Assembly (NCBI GenBank): GCA_943367715.1
Contig: CALRJY020000002.1
Span: 230,007-294,006 of the forward strand
Length of the DNA: 64,000 nt
Reading direction: 5' to 3'
From: JAEYXS01 sp943367715
GTDB taxonomy: Bacteria > Verrucomicrobiota > Verrucomicrobiia > Limisphaerales > JAEYXS01
Part shown: positions 1 through 8,545 of the stretch, one piece after another
Position numbering within the stretch: position 1 is the stretch's first letter
Layout of the letters: every line of letters begins with the position of its first letter
The notes under the pieces: generated by a model
Databases searched by the model: none
Told to the model about the DNA's origin: nothing
What the model saw: only the letters and a program-made list of their open reading frames with translations
Program-made: the position numbers and the translations under genes

Positions 1-1
1 C

Positions 2-3000
2 GGCCTGCTGCCGTCCGCTCTCACTGCGGCTGACGTCAACCTCGCCATCACTGAAATCCAATCGAATCAGGCAGCGGGCGGCGTTAACGATTACTGGGAA
101 CTCACGAACCTAGGCACGAGCGCTGTCGATCTCAGCAACTGGAAGTGGAATGACATCGCCCGCGTCACCACCGGCTCGGCAGTGACCATCCCCGCTGGAA
201 CCAGCATTGCCGCAGGTGAGTCTGTCATCTTCACCGCCCTCACTCCTGCTGCCTTCCGCACTTGGTGGGGGATTTCAACCTCGGTGCAAGTAATCAGCAC
301 CGGCTCGGCCCCGGGCTTGGGCATGAACGATGCGATCACGCTTTTTGACAATACGGGCACTGAGATTCTTTACTTGAGCTACGTCGCGAACGGTTTCACC
401 CGCTCCAATGGCAGCGGCGCTGCCGGCGGTCATGCCGGGGCTTCCGCTGGCGGCACGGCCACAACTGCCTTAGTGTTGGATCCTGCTTTTGGCACTTCAG
501 CAGCAGGTCGTCGCTACACCGCCGCAACAGTCGGAGCTATTGGCGCATTCGCTTCCGTTGCGAGTGCTGCCGATATCGGTTCACCTGGTTCGATTTATGC
601 CGGCCCGAAATCCATCGACCTCTCCACCTACGTCCGCGTGGGCCGCTATGACCTTCCCGAGCCGACCCGCACCACACCTCCAAATCTCATCAGCCTGCTG
701 GCTCAGGAAGCTTCCGGCGTCGCTTACAATTGGGATACCGATACGCTGTTCATCACTGCGGATGGCGGCACCTCGATCGTCGAAGTCTCGAAGACCGGTC
801 AATTGGTCAGCTCCATGACTCTTGCCGAGGGCAGCAGCGATCAAGGCACCGAGTTCTATGACCCGGAAGGTATCACCTACGTGGGCAATGGTCAGTTCGT
901 CATCAGCGAAGAACGCGATCGTCAACTCGTCCTCTTCACCTATGCGGCCAATACCACGTTGACCCGCGCTCAAACGAAGACCGTCAAGATCGGCACCTTT
1001 GTTCAGAACACCGGCACGGAAGGACTCTCTTGGGATCCGCTGACGGGCGGCTTCATCGTCCTGAAGGAGATCACTCCCATGGGCATCTTCCAGACGACGA
1101 TTGATTTCGACGCCGGCACGGCGAGCAATGGTTCGCCCAACACGGAGAACTCCGTGAATCTCTTCGACCCCGCTCTCACCGGTCTGGGTGACGTGGCGGA
1201 TGTCTTCGCGTTGTCGAACATCCCTTCACTCGCGGGCCAGGCGGATTACAGCCGCATGCTGATCTTGAGCCATGAATCGGCCCGTATCATCCTCAGCGAC
1301 CGCAGCGGCACGATCTACAGCACGTTGAATATCGTTTCCGATCCCGGCAATCCGTTGACCGCCGTAGCCCAGCAGCACGAAGGTCTCACCATGGATCGCG
1401 ATGGCCGTCTCTACGTCGTAAGCGAGAACGGTGGCGGTGACTTCGATCACCCACAGCTCTGGGTTTACGCTCCAGCCACCGGACCGAACCAGCCACCGAC
1501 AGCAGTGGTATTGAATAGCCCTGTCACTTCCCTGCCGGAAAACACCAGCACCGCTTCTCGAGTGAAGGTGGGTGATATCGTCGTCACGGATGATGGCCTC
1601 GGCTCGAACACGCTGAGCCTCAGTGGTGCTGATGTGAGCGCCTTCGAGATCGTGGGCACGAGCCTTTACATAAAGACGACCGTGGTCTTGGATTTCGAGA
1701 TCAAGAGCAGCTACAGCCTCACGGTGAATGTGGACGACACCACCGTAGGTGCCAATCCGGATACCAGTGTTGCCTATACTCTCACCTTGACGGATGTGGC
1801 GGTCGAAATCCCGCCCGTTCCTACGTTGATCATCTCTGAAGTCGCCCCTTGGTCCAGCAGCAACAGTCCGTTTGGCGCCGACTGGTTCGAAGTCACGAAC
1901 ACCGGCACGAACGTCGTAGACATCACCGGTTGGAAGGTGGACGACAGCTCCGCCGCGTTTGCTACCGCGTTGGCCTTGAACGGCATCACCAGCATCGCTC
2001 CCGGCGAGTCGGTGATCTTCATCGAGACGGCGAATCTGGCGAGCATCAAGGGACAATTCCTGAATACATGGTTCGGTTCCAAGCCGCCCGCTGGTCTTCA
2101 GATCGGCAGTTACACCGGTTCTGGCATCGGTCTGAGCACCAGTGGCGACGGCGTAAATCTCTATGACGCCAGCGGCATCCTGCAAGCCAGCGTCTCCTTT
2201 GCCTCTTCCCCTGCCGGGCCGACCTACGCGACCTTTGATAATGCCGAGGGCTTGAACAATGCCACCATCTCGCGCCTCAGCACGGTCAATCTCTATGAAG
2301 CCTTTGTCGCCCTGAACGATGCCAGCGAGATCGGCTCGCCCGGCACGACTGGACGCCTTATCGTTTCCGAAATCGCGCCTTGGTCCAGCGGCAACAGCCC
2401 GATCGGTGCCGATTGGTTCGAGATCTCGAACACGGGCGCACGTCCGGTGAACATCGCCGGTTGGAAAGTGGACGACAGCTCGGAATCTCCCGCGGCTGCG
2501 CTCGCCTTGAACGGCGTCACCACGATTGCGCCAGGTGAATCGGTGATCTTCATCGAAACGGACAATCTGGCCACAGCTCGCACGGCGTTCATCAATACCT
2601 GGTTTGGCGGCACGGCTCCGGCCGGTCTCCAGATCGGTAATTACACCGGTGGCGGCATCGGCCTCAGCACGGGCGGCGATGCCGTGGTCTTATATGACAA
2701 CCTGAACCGTCAACGCGCCAAGGTGACCTTCGGCGCGTCTCCGGGCGGCCCGACATACGCTACGTTCGACAACGCCATCGGCATCAACAGTGCGGCGGTC
2801 TCGCAATTGAGCGCCACCGGCCGTTACGGTGCCTTCGTTGCCGTGAATGATGCGACCGAGATCGGCTCACCCGGCACCACCGGCAAGCTGCTCATCACCG
2901 AAGTAGCTCCTTGGGCCAGCAGCAATAGCCCGGCGGCCGCCGATTGGTTCGAGATCTCGAATCCGGGCCCGCGAGCCATAAACATTACGGGCTGGAAAGT

Positions 3001-3904
3001 GGATGACAGCTCCGCCACTTTGGGCACGGCCTTGGCTCTGAACGGTGTCACCGTCATCGCTCCCGGCGAGTCGGTGATCTTCATGGAGACAGCCGATTTG
3101 GCCACCACCAAGGCCACCTACCTGACGACATGGTTCGGTGCCAATCCGCCGACCACGCTCCAGATCGGCAGCTACACGGGCTCCGGCATCGGCCTCAGCA
3201 CCGGTGGCGATGCGGTGAACCTCTACGATGCCAGCGGCAACATGCACGCCAGCGTGTCCTTCGGCACCTCGCCCGCCGGGCCGGTGTTTGCCACCTTTGA
3301 CAACGCTGCGGGTCTGAATGGCGTCCCCATCTCGCAACTCAGCGTCTCGGGAACACGCGGTGCAACCATCGCCGCAAACGATGCCAATGAAATCGGTTCC
3401 CCGGGCAGAACGGCCACGTTGCCCCTCGTCAGTCTGACTTCTGGTCAGACCATCTACTCGGCTCCGGCATCCATCTCCTTGCAGGCGGATGTCACCGATA
3501 CCGATGGCAACATCGTCCGCGTGAAGTTCATGATGGGTAACACGGTCCTGGCCACCGTGACTGCACCCCCCTATCAGTTCAACTGGCAGAATGTTCCGGC
3601 CGGCTCATACTACGTGACGGCCCGCGCGGAAAACAGCACCGGCGGCTTCTACCTGTCGGAAGCCCGTCATATCCTGGTCGGCACGGTGGGGATCGCTATT
3701 CCGGTGAAGACACCGGGCGGTTCCTTCCAGTTCCAGTTCCTGGGCGTCATCAGCGGCAAGCAGCACGTCATCCAGGCCTCCACCGACTTGGTGAACTGGG
3801 ACACCATCGCCACCGTCACGCCCAGCTCCAACTCATTGCAGTTCGAGGACACTAACGCCAACAGCAATGTGAAGCGTTACTACCGGGTGGTCCAACAGGA
3901 GTAA
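2..3904 (+). CDS. Secreted multidomain protein with lamin-tail (LTD) domains and a beta-propeller, 5'-truncated by the window edge
   Basis: The frame is open to the first base, so the start lies outside the window; 1300 residues are visible. The first residues resemble the end of a signal peptide followed by a lamin-tail-type domain (about nt 34-590). Next comes a propeller-like part (about nt 654-1470) that resembles SdiA-regulated/phytase-like domains. A cadherin-like stretch follows (about nt 1498-1800, with the 'LPENT' start typical of that fold). Then come three tandem LTD repeats (1826-3418) and an Ig-like part (about 3416-3670). The C-terminus carries the short module with QASTDLVNWD and a final YYRVV, common in verrucomicrobial secreted proteins. 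LTD domains are thought to mediate binding, often next to extracellular enzymes. No catalytic residues were recognised, so a substrate cannot be named. A GTG at 182 is in frame, but the coding frame clearly continues upstream. A terminator follows the stop. Confidence 0.85.
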   Translation, partial: GLLPSALTAADVNLAITEIQSNQAAGGVNDYWELTNLGTSAVDLSNWKWNDIARVTTGSAVTIPAGTSIAAGESVIFTALTPAAFRTWWGISTSVQVISTGSAPGLGMNDAITLFDNTGTEILYLSYVANGFTRSNGSGAAGGHAGASAGGTATTALVLDPAFGTSAAGRRYTAATVGAIGAFASVASAADIGSPGSIYAGPKSIDLSTYVRVGRYDLPEPTRTTPPNLISLLAQEASGVAYNWDTDTLFITADGGTSIVEVSKTGQLVSSMTLAEGSSDQGTEFYDPEGITYVGNGQFVISEERDRQLVLFTYAANTTLTRAQTKTVKIGTFVQNTGTEGLSWDPLTGGFIVLKEITPMGIFQTTIDFDAGTASNGSPNTENSVNLFDPALTGLGDVADVFALSNIPSLAGQADYSRMLILSHESARIILSDRSGTIYSTLNIVSDPGNPLTAVAQQHEGLTMDRDGRLYVVSENGGGDFDHPQLWVYAPATGPNQPPTAVVLNSPVTSLPENTSTASRVKVGDIVVTDDGLGSNTLSLSGADVSAFEIVGTSLYIKTTVVLDFEIKSSYSLTVNVDDTTVGANPDTSVAYTLTLTDVAVEIPPVPTLIISEVAPWSSSNSPFGADWFEVTNTGTNVVDITGWKVDDSSAAFATALALNGITSIAPGESVIFIETANLASIKGQFLNTWFGSKPPAGLQIGSYTGSGIGLSTSGDGVNLYDASGILQASVSFASSPAGPTYATFDNAEGLNNATISRLSTVNLYEAFVALNDASEIGSPGTTGRLIVSEIAPWSSGNSPIGADWFEISNTGARPVNIAGWKVDDSSESPAAALALNGVTTIAPGESVIFIETDNLATARTAFINTWFGGTAPAGLQIGNYTGGGIGLSTGGDAVVLYDNLNRQRAKVTFGASPGGPTYATFDNAIGINSAAVSQLSATGRYGAFVAVNDATEIGSPGTTGKLLITEVAPWASSNSPAAADWFEISNPGPRAINITGWKVDDSSATLGTALALNGVTVIAPGESVIFMETADLATTKATYLTTWFGANPPTTLQIGSYTGSGIGLSTGGDAVNLYDASGNMHASVSFGTSPAGPVFATFDNAAGLNGVPISQLSVSGTRGATIAANDANEIGSPGRTATLPLVSLTSGQTIYSAPASISLQADVTDTDGNIVRVKFMMGNTVLATVTAPPYQFNWQNVPAGSYYVTARAENSTGGFYLSEARHILVGTVGIAIPVKTPGGSFQFQFLGVISGKQHVIQASTDLVNWDTIATVTPSSNSLQFEDTNANSNVKRYYRVVQQE
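1826..3418 (+). repeat. Three tandem 531-bp coding repeats (LTD domains)
   Basis: Equivalent Leu codons before the I/V-x-E-x-A-P-W motif fall at 1826, 2357 and 2888, which gives two exact periods of 531 bases (177 residues). Each unit has the same order of landmarks: an E-V/I-A-P-W start, GWKVDDSS, PGESVIF, TWFG and an E-I-G-S-P-G end. The units differ at many positions, so the duplication is not recent, but the period is unchanged. Confidence 0.9.
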
Positions 3905-3924
3905 CAATCCGTATCCCTGACAAC

Positions 3925-3960
3925 ACGCGCCGTTTCCGCTCTGGAGACGGCGCGTTTTTT
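3925..3960 (+). terminator. Rho-independent terminator after the lamin-tail gene
   Basis: The arms acgcgccgt (3925-3933) and acggcgcgt (3947-3955) pair perfectly and are followed by six T. The hairpin starts 20 bases after the stop codon of the large secreted protein. Confidence 0.85.
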
Positions 3961-4020
3961 ATTCTGCCAATCTCCGATGCTCTTCAGAAACCGGGGAACC
4001 AGCAGCATGGTAAAATGAAA

Positions 4021-4059
4021 GAAAAAGGCGGAATACCGATTATTATCCGGTATTCCGCC
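4021..4059 (-). terminator. Rho-independent terminator of tRNA-His
   Basis: A perfect 12-bp stem (4027-4038 with 4048-4059) has a nine-base loop. On the minus strand it is followed by TTTTT, and it begins 10 bases beyond the CCA end of the tRNA. Confidence 0.8.
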
Positions 4060-4069
4060 ACGAAAGGGA

Positions 4070-4145
4070 TGGGGTGACCAACGGGATTCGAACCCGCAAC
4101 ATCCAGAATCACAATCTGGGACTCTACCATTGAGCTATGGCCACC
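4070..4145 (-). tRNA. tRNA-His (anticodon GTG)
   Basis: On the minus strand a full cloverleaf can be drawn. The acceptor stem GTGGCCA pairs with TGGTCAC, the anticodon loop is TTGTGAT on a CCAGA/TCTGG stem, and the T arm reads GCGGG-TTCGAAT-CCCGT. The CCA end is encoded (4070-4072). The extra G(-1) opposite C73, the identity element of histidine tRNAs, is present at 4145. Confidence 0.95.
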
Positions 4146-4160
4146 GCTCAGGGCCAGTGA

Positions 4161-4189
4161 AAGTAATGGAGATGGCGGGCGGGCGTCAA
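4161..4189 (-). promoter_or_regulatory. Possible promoter of tRNA-His
   Basis: Upstream of the tRNA on the minus strand, TTGACG (4184-4189) is a good -35 match. A weak -10-like TTACTT (4161-4166) lies 17 bases away. The -10 box is poor, so this is tentative. Confidence 0.35.
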
Positions 4190-4244
4190 GAGGGCACTAA
4201 GAGCTTTACCCGGCCAAATCTTGGCTTAAACTCCCTACCAGCAC

Positions 4245-5345
4245 ATGGCATCCGGCAGACGTCCAAAGCAATTCAGTAATTTGTTGGCCGAGGAGCTTCA
4301 GTCTCTGGCGCAAACGGCCGAAGTGCGTTTTTACAAGGCAGGGCAGCCCGTTTTCCAAGAAGGCGACCCCGGTGACGGCATCTATGTGGTCCTCGAAGGC
4401 GCGGTGCAAGTGTCTGCGCTGGTGGGACAAAACGAACGTCGCGTGCTTTCCCGGATCGAAAAAGGCGACTTTTTCGGCGAGATGGCGGTCCTCGATGAGG
4501 AACCCCGCTCAGCCACCGCCACGGCAGAGACCGACACCCGCGCTTTCTTCATCCGGCGGGACAATCTCCTGAACGTCTTGGAGCATTCTCCGAAACTGGC
4601 CGTAAGCCTCGTGCGCGAGTTCAGCCTGCGCATGCGGGAGTTCAACCGCCATTACATCGAGGAAGTCTTGCAGGCAGAGCGCCTCACCTTGGTCGGCCGT
4701 TTCGCCCGCTCCATCGTCCATGACTTCAAAAACCCCTTGAACGTCATCAGCCTCGCCTCCGAGATGGTGAACATGGACGGGGCCACGCCGGAGATGCGGA
4801 AGAATGCCGCCTATCGCATCCGCCGTCAGGTGGATCGCCTCAGCAACATGATCAATGAGTTGCTGGAGTTCACCCGCGGCTCCCAGGCGGCGGTCGTGCT
4901 GGCGGGCACCGATTATGGCGCTTACGTCAAACATTTGATCGATGAGGTGGCGCCTGAGGTGAAGGAAAAAGGGATCGAGATCGTCCTGGATGCCGCCCCG
5001 GGCAGAGTGCTGGCGCTCATGGACCCACACCGGCTCACCCACGTTTTCTACAACCTCATCAATAACGCGGTGGATGAGATGCCCAATGGCGGCCGGATCC
5101 TCATCCGCGTTCAGGTCCGGGAAACAGACATCCTTACCGAAGTGCAGGACACGGGCAGAGGCATCTCCCCGGAGATAGCTGGCCAGCTCTTCCAGCCCTT
5201 TGCGACGTTTGGCAAGATGAAGGGCACTGGCCTCGGCCTGTCCATCTGCAAGCGCATCATCGAGGATCACCGCGGTGACATCACCGCTCACAGCGAACCC
5301 GGCCAAGGTGCCGTCTTCGCCTTCACGATCCAGTTGAGCCGCTAA
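4245..5345 (+). CDS. Sensor histidine kinase with N-terminal cyclic-nucleotide-binding domain
   Basis: 366 residues. Residues about 15-125 form a cNMP-binding domain (EGDPGDGIYVVLEG, GDFFGEMAVLDEEPRSATA). A HisKA-type dimerisation helix follows, with H159 in VHDFKNPLN, and then a HATPase_c domain (N box NLINNAVDE near 270-278, DTGRG near 302, GTGLGLSI near 327). There are no membrane segments, so it should be a soluble kinase whose output may be set by a nucleotide or by protein contact. No response regulator lies next to it. It precedes mutL by 42 bases with no terminator between, so they may be co-transcribed, though no functional link is known. The ATG start is followed directly by the domain and no better start is visible. 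Confidence 0.88.
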   Translation: MASGRRPKQFSNLLAEELQSLAQTAEVRFYKAGQPVFQEGDPGDGIYVVLEGAVQVSALVGQNERRVLSRIEKGDFFGEMAVLDEEPRSATATAETDTRAFFIRRDNLLNVLEHSPKLAVSLVREFSLRMREFNRHYIEEVLQAERLTLVGRFARSIVHDFKNPLNVISLASEMVNMDGATPEMRKNAAYRIRRQVDRLSNMINELLEFTRGSQAAVVLAGTDYGAYVKHLIDEVAPEVKEKGIEIVLDAAPGRVLALMDPHRLTHVFYNLINNAVDEMPNGGRILIRVQVRETDILTEVQDTGRGISPEIAGQLFQPFATFGKMKGTGLGLSICKRIIEDHRGDITAHSEPGQGAVFAFTIQLSR

Positions 5346-5387
5346 TCGTTTCACTGAAGCAACGCTTCTTTTCGCCTTTTATCCACG

Positions 5388-7364
5388 ATGAACCGCATCC
5401 GTCTCCTGCCCGAGAATGTCGCGAACCAGATCGCGGCCGGAGAAGTGGTGGAGCGCCCTTCCAGCGTAGTGAAGGAGCTGGTGGAGAATGCGCTGGATGC
5501 GGGGGCTTCATCGATTCACGTGGAAGTGCAAGCGGGCGGACGCAGCCTCATCCGGATCATCGATGACGGCATCGGCATGAGCAAGGATGACGCGCTCATG
5601 TGCCTGGAGCGTCACGCGACCAGCAAGATCCAGCGCGCCGAAGATCTCGCCTCCATCCGCACCATGGGCTTTCGCGGCGAGGCCCTGCCCTCCATCGCCA
5701 GCGTCAGCCGTTTTACCCTGACCACCCGTGAACGTGATGGCGACTCGCCGGACGGCACCCAGATCATCGTCAATGGCGGCAAAATCCTCGAAGTGAAAGC
5801 AGCTGGTTGTGCCACAGGAACCAGCATCGAGGTGCGCCAGTTATTCTACAATCTCCCTGCGCGTCGCAAGTTTTTGCGCGCTGAGGAAACGGAACGCGCG
5901 CACATCCAACACTACGTCACGCTCGCAGCATTGGCCCGGCCCGATGTCGCCTTCACGCTGGTGCATAATGGCCGCTTGCTCTGGCAATATCCCGCCGTCA
6001 CAGGCGATTCCAAGTTGCACGCCCTAGGCGAGCGCTTGCGCGCGTTGTATGGCGGTGATTTGCAATTGCTGGAAGTGGATTTCACCGGCCATCTCGCTCC
6101 CGCTGGTGAAGTGATGGACGATGAGCCGGAAGTGGATTCCACTGTGCGCCTCTGGGGCTTCATTGGTGCACCCGGCGTCTCGCGCAGCACGCGGGAAGAT
6201 CAGAATGTTTTCGTGAACCAACGCCCGGTGGAGAATCGGGGGCTGAATCACGCGTTGATGGAAGGCTATCACAATTCACTGATGAAAGGACGCTTCCCAG
6301 TGTGCTGTCTCTTCCTGGAAGTGGACCCCGCGGAGGTGGATGTGAACATTCATCCAGCGAAGCGCGAGGTGAAGTTTCATCGTGAGCGCAACGTAAGGCA
6401 GTTGGTAACCAAGGCGGTCCGGGAAACGTTGCTGCGGTATCACACGGGCAAGGGCCAAATTCCGGAAGCCAAGCCGGTCACGAAGCCTGAAGCAGTCATC
6501 CCGCAAGCGGAGCAACGTCATCTCGCCTTGCCCACGACACTGGAATTGCAGTCGGCTCCGAAGCTGCCGGTTCCCGTGCCGAGCAAACCGATTGCGGATT
6601 GGCCGATTGAGCGCAGTGTGGCGGGAGTTCAGAAGCCGGAAGTGCCGCTGTCTGAACAGGGTATTACTCCAGTGGAGCCGGCTCGCCCGATTGAACCCAT
6701 TGCTCCGCTGATTACGCCATTGGCGTCAGCTCCGCAGCCTGCCGCACCTTCAACTCAGCCTACCGGTCCACGCCCCCTGCTCTCCGTGCCATTGCGTCTT
6801 GTCGGCGTGATCGGCCGTCTCTACGTCGTGCTGGAATCGGACAAGGGACTTGTGCTGCTGGACCAGCACGCGGCGCATGAACGCATCCTTTACGAGCAGA
6901 TGCTGCAACGGCTCGAATCTGGTTCCGCACCATCGCAACGATTACTGCTGCCGGAAACAGTGGAGTTGCCGCCGCGTGATGCGCAATTCGTCCGCGACCA
7001 GCTCACCACACTGAACAAGCTCGGTGTGGGCTTAAGCGAGTTCGGTGACAAAACTTTCCTGCTAGATTCCCTGCCGCCATTCGTGAAGGTGCGGGACACG
7101 CGCCGCTTCGCCCTCGAACTGGTGGATGCCATGAAATCCGTCGGCCAGAGCATCAACACGATGCGGCTCGGCGAGGATATGATCGCGAAGACGGTGTGCC
7201 GTCATGCAGTGAAGGCGAACGATCCTTTGCGCGAGGCGGAGTTGCAGAATCTCATTGAGGATTTACGCCGTTGCACGATGCCTTACACGTGCCCACATGG
7301 CCGCCCTACCCTCATCGAGATGAGTTATAAGGAGTTGGAGAAGAAGTTTGGGCGGACGCAGTAA
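5388..7364 (+). CDS. mutL: DNA mismatch repair protein MutL, endonuclease-type
   Basis: 658 residues. The N-terminal GHKL ATPase shows NQIAAGEVVERPSSVVKELV, DDGIGM and GFRGEAL. A proline-rich linker (about 365-455) leads to the C-terminal dimerisation domain. That domain holds the metal-dependent nickase motif DQHA-x2-E-x4-E (D492 onward), the V/A-C-R motif (KTVCRH) and C-P-H-G-R-P starting at C635. These are marks of MutL proteins that nick DNA themselves and so belong to species without MutH. It acts with MutS, which is not in this window. A bidirectional terminator separates it from the convergent ychF. Confidence 0.97.
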   Translation: MNRIRLLPENVANQIAAGEVVERPSSVVKELVENALDAGASSIHVEVQAGGRSLIRIIDDGIGMSKDDALMCLERHATSKIQRAEDLASIRTMGFRGEALPSIASVSRFTLTTRERDGDSPDGTQIIVNGGKILEVKAAGCATGTSIEVRQLFYNLPARRKFLRAEETERAHIQHYVTLAALARPDVAFTLVHNGRLLWQYPAVTGDSKLHALGERLRALYGGDLQLLEVDFTGHLAPAGEVMDDEPEVDSTVRLWGFIGAPGVSRSTREDQNVFVNQRPVENRGLNHALMEGYHNSLMKGRFPVCCLFLEVDPAEVDVNIHPAKREVKFHRERNVRQLVTKAVRETLLRYHTGKGQIPEAKPVTKPEAVIPQAEQRHLALPTTLELQSAPKLPVPVPSKPIADWPIERSVAGVQKPEVPLSEQGITPVEPARPIEPIAPLITPLASAPQPAAPSTQPTGPRPLLSVPLRLVGVIGRLYVVLESDKGLVLLDQHAAHERILYEQMLQRLESGSAPSQRLLLPETVELPPRDAQFVRDQLTTLNKLGVGLSEFGDKTFLLDSLPPFVKVRDTRRFALELVDAMKSVGQSINTMRLGEDMIAKTVCRHAVKANDPLREAELQNLIEDLRRCTMPYTCPHGRPTLIEMSYKELEKKFGRTQ

Positions 7365-7369
7365 AAGCA

Positions 7370-7396
7370 AAAGCGCGGAAGGTTATTCCGCGCTTT
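7370..7396. terminator. Bidirectional terminator between mutL and ychF
   Basis: A perfect 11-bp stem (7370-7380 with 7386-7396) has a GGTTA loop. A T-rich tract follows on the plus strand (cgttttt) and on the minus strand (TTGCTTTT). It serves two convergent genes. Confidence 0.85.
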
Positions 7397-7420
7397 CGTT
7401 TTTGAAAATGTTGAGCGTGT

Positions 7421-8524
7421 TTACACGTTGAACTTGAAGAGCAGCACGTCGCCGTCTTTCACCACGTATTCCTTGCCTTCCATGCGGTAGAGGCCCTTCT
7501 CGCGGGCAGCAGCCACGGAACCACACGTGACAAGATCATTATAGGCAACGGTTTCCGCCTTGATGAAGCCGCGTTCGAAATCGCTATGGATGACACCAGC
7601 CGCTTGCGGAGCAGTGTTGCCCACGTGGATCGTCCAGGCGCGCACTTCTTTTTCACCAGCAGTGAAGTAAGTGCGCAGCCCCAAGAGCGCGTAGGTGGCG
7701 CGGATCAGCCCGCCGACACCAGACTCTTTCACACCGAGTTCTTTCAGAAATTCAGCGGCTTCCTCCGCGGAGAGATCGACGAGATCGCTCTCGATCTGGG
7801 CGCTGATGACGGTAGCTTCGCAGGCGAGGTGCGTCTTCACATACTCGCGCACTTTCAGCACGTAGGCGTTGCTGTCTGCCGTGGCGAGGTCGCTCTCCTT
7901 CACGTTGCATGCGAAGATGGTCGGCTTGTCCGTCATCAGGAAGAACGGCTTGGCGATGACTTTTTCTTCGGGCGTCAGGCTGACTGTCAGCGCGGGCTTG
8001 CCGCCGTCCAGCACGGGCTCGATCTTCGCGAGCACGGCGTCTTCCGCGATGGCCACCTTGTCACCACGTTTGGCATCCTTGGCGACGCGTTCGCGACGTT
8101 TTTTCACGGATTCCAAATCCGCGAGGATGAGCTCGGTATTGATCGTTTCGATGTCGCGCACGGGGTCCACAGAACCGGCGACGTGATGGATGTCGGCGTC
8201 TTCGAAGCAACGCACGACCTGCACGATGGCATCGACCTCGCGGATGTGGGTGAGGAATTTGTTGCCGAGGCCTTCACCGGCGCTCGCGCCCTTCACCAGA
8301 CCGGCGATGTCCACGAACTCGATCGCGGCGGGGATGATGACGGTCGTCTTCGCGATGTTTTTCAACACGCCGAGACGTTCGTCCGGCACGGTCACGATGC
8401 CCACGTTGGGATCGATGGTGCAGAAGGGATAGTTCGCCGCTTCCGCCTTGCGGGTGCGGGTGACGGCGTTGAACAGGGTTGATTTTCCGACGTTAGGAAG
8501 ACCGACGATGCCAGCTTTCAACAT
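7421..8524 (-). CDS. ychF: Ribosome-associated GTPase/ATPase YchF
   Basis: 367 residues, the normal length for this family. The P-loop GLPNVGKST lies at the N-terminus, with DIAGLVKGA as G3. The G4 position reads NVKE rather than NKxD, the change that gives YchF its preference for ATP. The C-terminal TGS-like domain ends with VVKDGDVLLFKFNV, typical of the family. YchF binds ribosomes and is linked to stress and translation control. The gene lies 21 bases downstream of obg on the same strand, which suggests a two-GTPase transcription unit. Confidence 0.97.
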   Translation of the reverse strand: MLKAGIVGLPNVGKSTLFNAVTRTRKAEAANYPFCTIDPNVGIVTVPDERLGVLKNIAKTTVIIPAAIEFVDIAGLVKGASAGEGLGNKFLTHIREVDAIVQVVRCFEDADIHHVAGSVDPVRDIETINTELILADLESVKKRRERVAKDAKRGDKVAIAEDAVLAKIEPVLDGGKPALTVSLTPEEKVIAKPFFLMTDKPTIFACNVKESDLATADSNAYVLKVREYVKTHLACEATVISAQIESDLVDLSAEEAAEFLKELGVKESGVGGLIRATYALLGLRTYFTAGEKEVRAWTIHVGNTAPQAAGVIHSDFERGFIKAETVAYNDLVTCGSVAAAREKGLYRMEGKEYVVKDGDVLLFKFNV

Positions 8525-8545
8525 AGCTTATAACAACAGGTAAAA

